Shown here: positions 63,160 to 64,000 of the stretch, one piece after another
Layout of the letters: each line of letters opens with the position of its first letter
Numbering within the stretch: the stretch's first letter is position 1
Source of the DNA: Parvibacter caecicola
Lineage (GTDB): Bacteria > Actinomycetota > Coriobacteriia > Coriobacteriales > Eggerthellaceae
Reading direction: 5' to 3'
DNA length: 64,000 nucleotides
NCBI RefSeq assembly: GCF_003725335.1
Contig: NZ_QIBY01000001.1
Coordinates: 186,001 to 250,000, forward strand
Position numbers and translations under genes: made by a program
Notes under the pieces: model-generated
Told to the model about the DNA's origin: nothing
Database searches by the model: none
What the model saw: the letters and a program-made list of their open reading frames with translations, nothing else

Positions 63160-64000
63160 TTAGGGCCGCAGCAGGCCACATTCGCAGCGGAAGAAGCCTT
63201 CTCGCTGCAGCTGGGCCGCAATCTCCCCCTTCAGCCGCTCGTCAGCGGGGGCAACCCCTGCCCGGGCCAGCTCTTCGTCCACCAGCTGCCAAGCCTGCGC
63301 CGCGGCAATACCCTCCGGATGGGCCAGCACGCAGCGCAAAAGCGCGGCCCGCTTCTGGCGATTCGACCCCGCAAAGGGGCTCTGGCGCGCATAGGAAGCG
63401 CTGCGGCGCGACGGGTTGGCGGTTTCCGCCTTCAGGCGGGCGCCCAAATCCAGCAGGGCGTAGTTCCACCCGCGCGGCTCTTCCGTGGCGGCGCAGTCGG
63501 CCACCAGCGGCATCAGCTGCCGGTCGGCCACATTCTCCTGCGAGGGGAACAGCAGGTGCAGAAACACCGACCGCACGTTGGTTTCCAGGTAAGGAGCCGC
63601 CGTGCGGTAGGCGAAGTTGCACACTCCGGCGGCGGTTGCGGGCCCCACACCCGGCAGCGCCAAAAGCTCATCGTAGCTGCGGGGCAGCTGCCCTTGCAAG
63701 GTAGCGGCGCACACTTCGGCCGCCCGCTTCAGCAGAAGGGCGCGGCGGTTGTAGCCCAGCCCCTGCCAGTGCTCCAGCACGTCGGCGCTGCTGGCGGCCG
63801 CCAGCGCGTCCGCCGTAGGGAACGCGGCCATGAACCGGGGCCAGAAGTTCAGCACCCGGGCCACCTGGGTTTGCTGCAGCATCACTTCGGACACCAGCAC
63901 GGCAAAAGGATCGTCGATGTTGCGCCAGGGCAGCTCGCGGTAGGCGGCACGCCCCTCTTGCCACACCTGCTCGATAAACTGGGGCCGCGAGAGCGCCGCT
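63160..64000 (-). CDS. MutY-like adenine glycosylase without iron-sulfur motif, 5' end cut by the window
   Basis: 280 residues visible; the frame is open to the window edge. The HhH glycosylase core is clear: RELPWRNIDDPF, SEVMLQQTQVARV (catalytic Glu region), ALPGVGPATAAG (HhH). Where MutY has the catalytic Asp in LDGNVKRV, this protein has LETNVRSVF. The four cluster cysteines after LDLGARLKAE are absent: the region (TANPSRRSASYARQSPF) has none. There is no Nudix-like C-terminal domain; the protein ends about 60 residues later. This resembles the cluster-less MutY-like branch found in some anaerobes. A GC-rich hairpin (63082-63109) lies downstream. Confidence 0.8.
   Translation of the reverse strand, partial: AALSRPQFIEQVWQEGRAAYRELPWRNIDDPFAVLVSEVMLQQTQVARVLNFWPRFMAAFPTADALAAASSADVLEHWQGLGYNRRALLLKRAAEVCAATLQGQLPRSYDELLALPGVGPATAAGVCNFAYRTAAPYLETNVRSVFLHLLFPSQENVADRQLMPLVADCAATEEPRGWNYALLDLGARLKAETANPSRRSASYARQSPFAGSNRQKRAALLRCVLAHPEGIAAAQAWQLVDEELARAGVAPADERLKGEIAAQLQREGFFRCECGLLRP

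Noticed and set aside
63029-63160. Possible yybP-ykoY manganese riboswitch before mntP
   Set aside because: The conserved core of that class is not visible; only a GC-rich hairpin after the mutY-like gene.

Overview
The window is high-GC bacterial chromosome. Gene content and order (trigger factor-clpP-clpX-valS, prfA-prmC-punA, a short rpoD with an acidic N-terminus, a Tat-exported group 1 [NiFe] hydrogenase, DUF1461 and DUF1963 proteins, a giant Rhs protein) suggest an anaerobic actinobacterium of the Coriobacteriia, probably Eggerthellaceae. This placement is inferred from recalled gene organisation, not from a search.

Layout. 1-5.1 kb: end of a degenerate C39-like protein, then punA, prmC and prfA and a CPA2 antiporter, all on the minus strand. 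5.3-6.6 kb: trxA-trxB. 6.7-15.8 kb: minus-strand core genes thrS, a zinc-ribbon membrane protein, valS, clpX, clpP, tig. 16-18.1 kb: tRNA-Leu(UAG), sstT, a PAP2 phosphatase, tRNA-Asn(GUU). 18.2-25.8 kb: rlmKL (its RlmL half looks catalytically dead), rpoD, priA, and metK under a SAM-I-type riboswitch. 25.8-28.3 kb: a TetR regulator divergent from a radical SAM protein. 28.3-28.6 kb: a cluster of five related short repeats forming hairpins.

28.7-44.3 kb is a polymorphic-toxin island on the minus strand. A Rhs protein of about 3,500 residues ends in an AHH-type nuclease. It overlaps by ATGA an Imm11-DUF1963 immunity protein, followed by two unrecognised genes and a second Imm11-DUF1963 paralogue that shares a nearly identical block with the first. 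44.4-48.2 kb runs the other way and is the best candidate for an undescribed system: a 34-residue peptide with a tandem Ser-Cys-Ile-x-(Ile/Leu)-Gly-Ala motif, a DUF2975/XRE pair, a radical SAM/SPASM protein and an ATP-grasp-like ligase. This looks like a RiPP pathway.

48.2-55.3 kb: DUF1461 membrane protein, gltX, a small membrane protein, mfd, nth. 55.3-55.5 kb: a strongly folded non-coding element flanked by two copies of a palindrome that recurs five times in the window, twice inside the Rhs reading frame. 55.6-61.2 kb: a carboxymuconolactone decarboxylase-like protein and the hydrogenase locus hyaABC, a membrane protein and hyaD. 61.6-64 kb: pheA, mntP and a partial MutY-like glycosylase lacking the iron-sulfur cysteines. 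No rRNA, CRISPR array, integrase or insertion sequence was seen.
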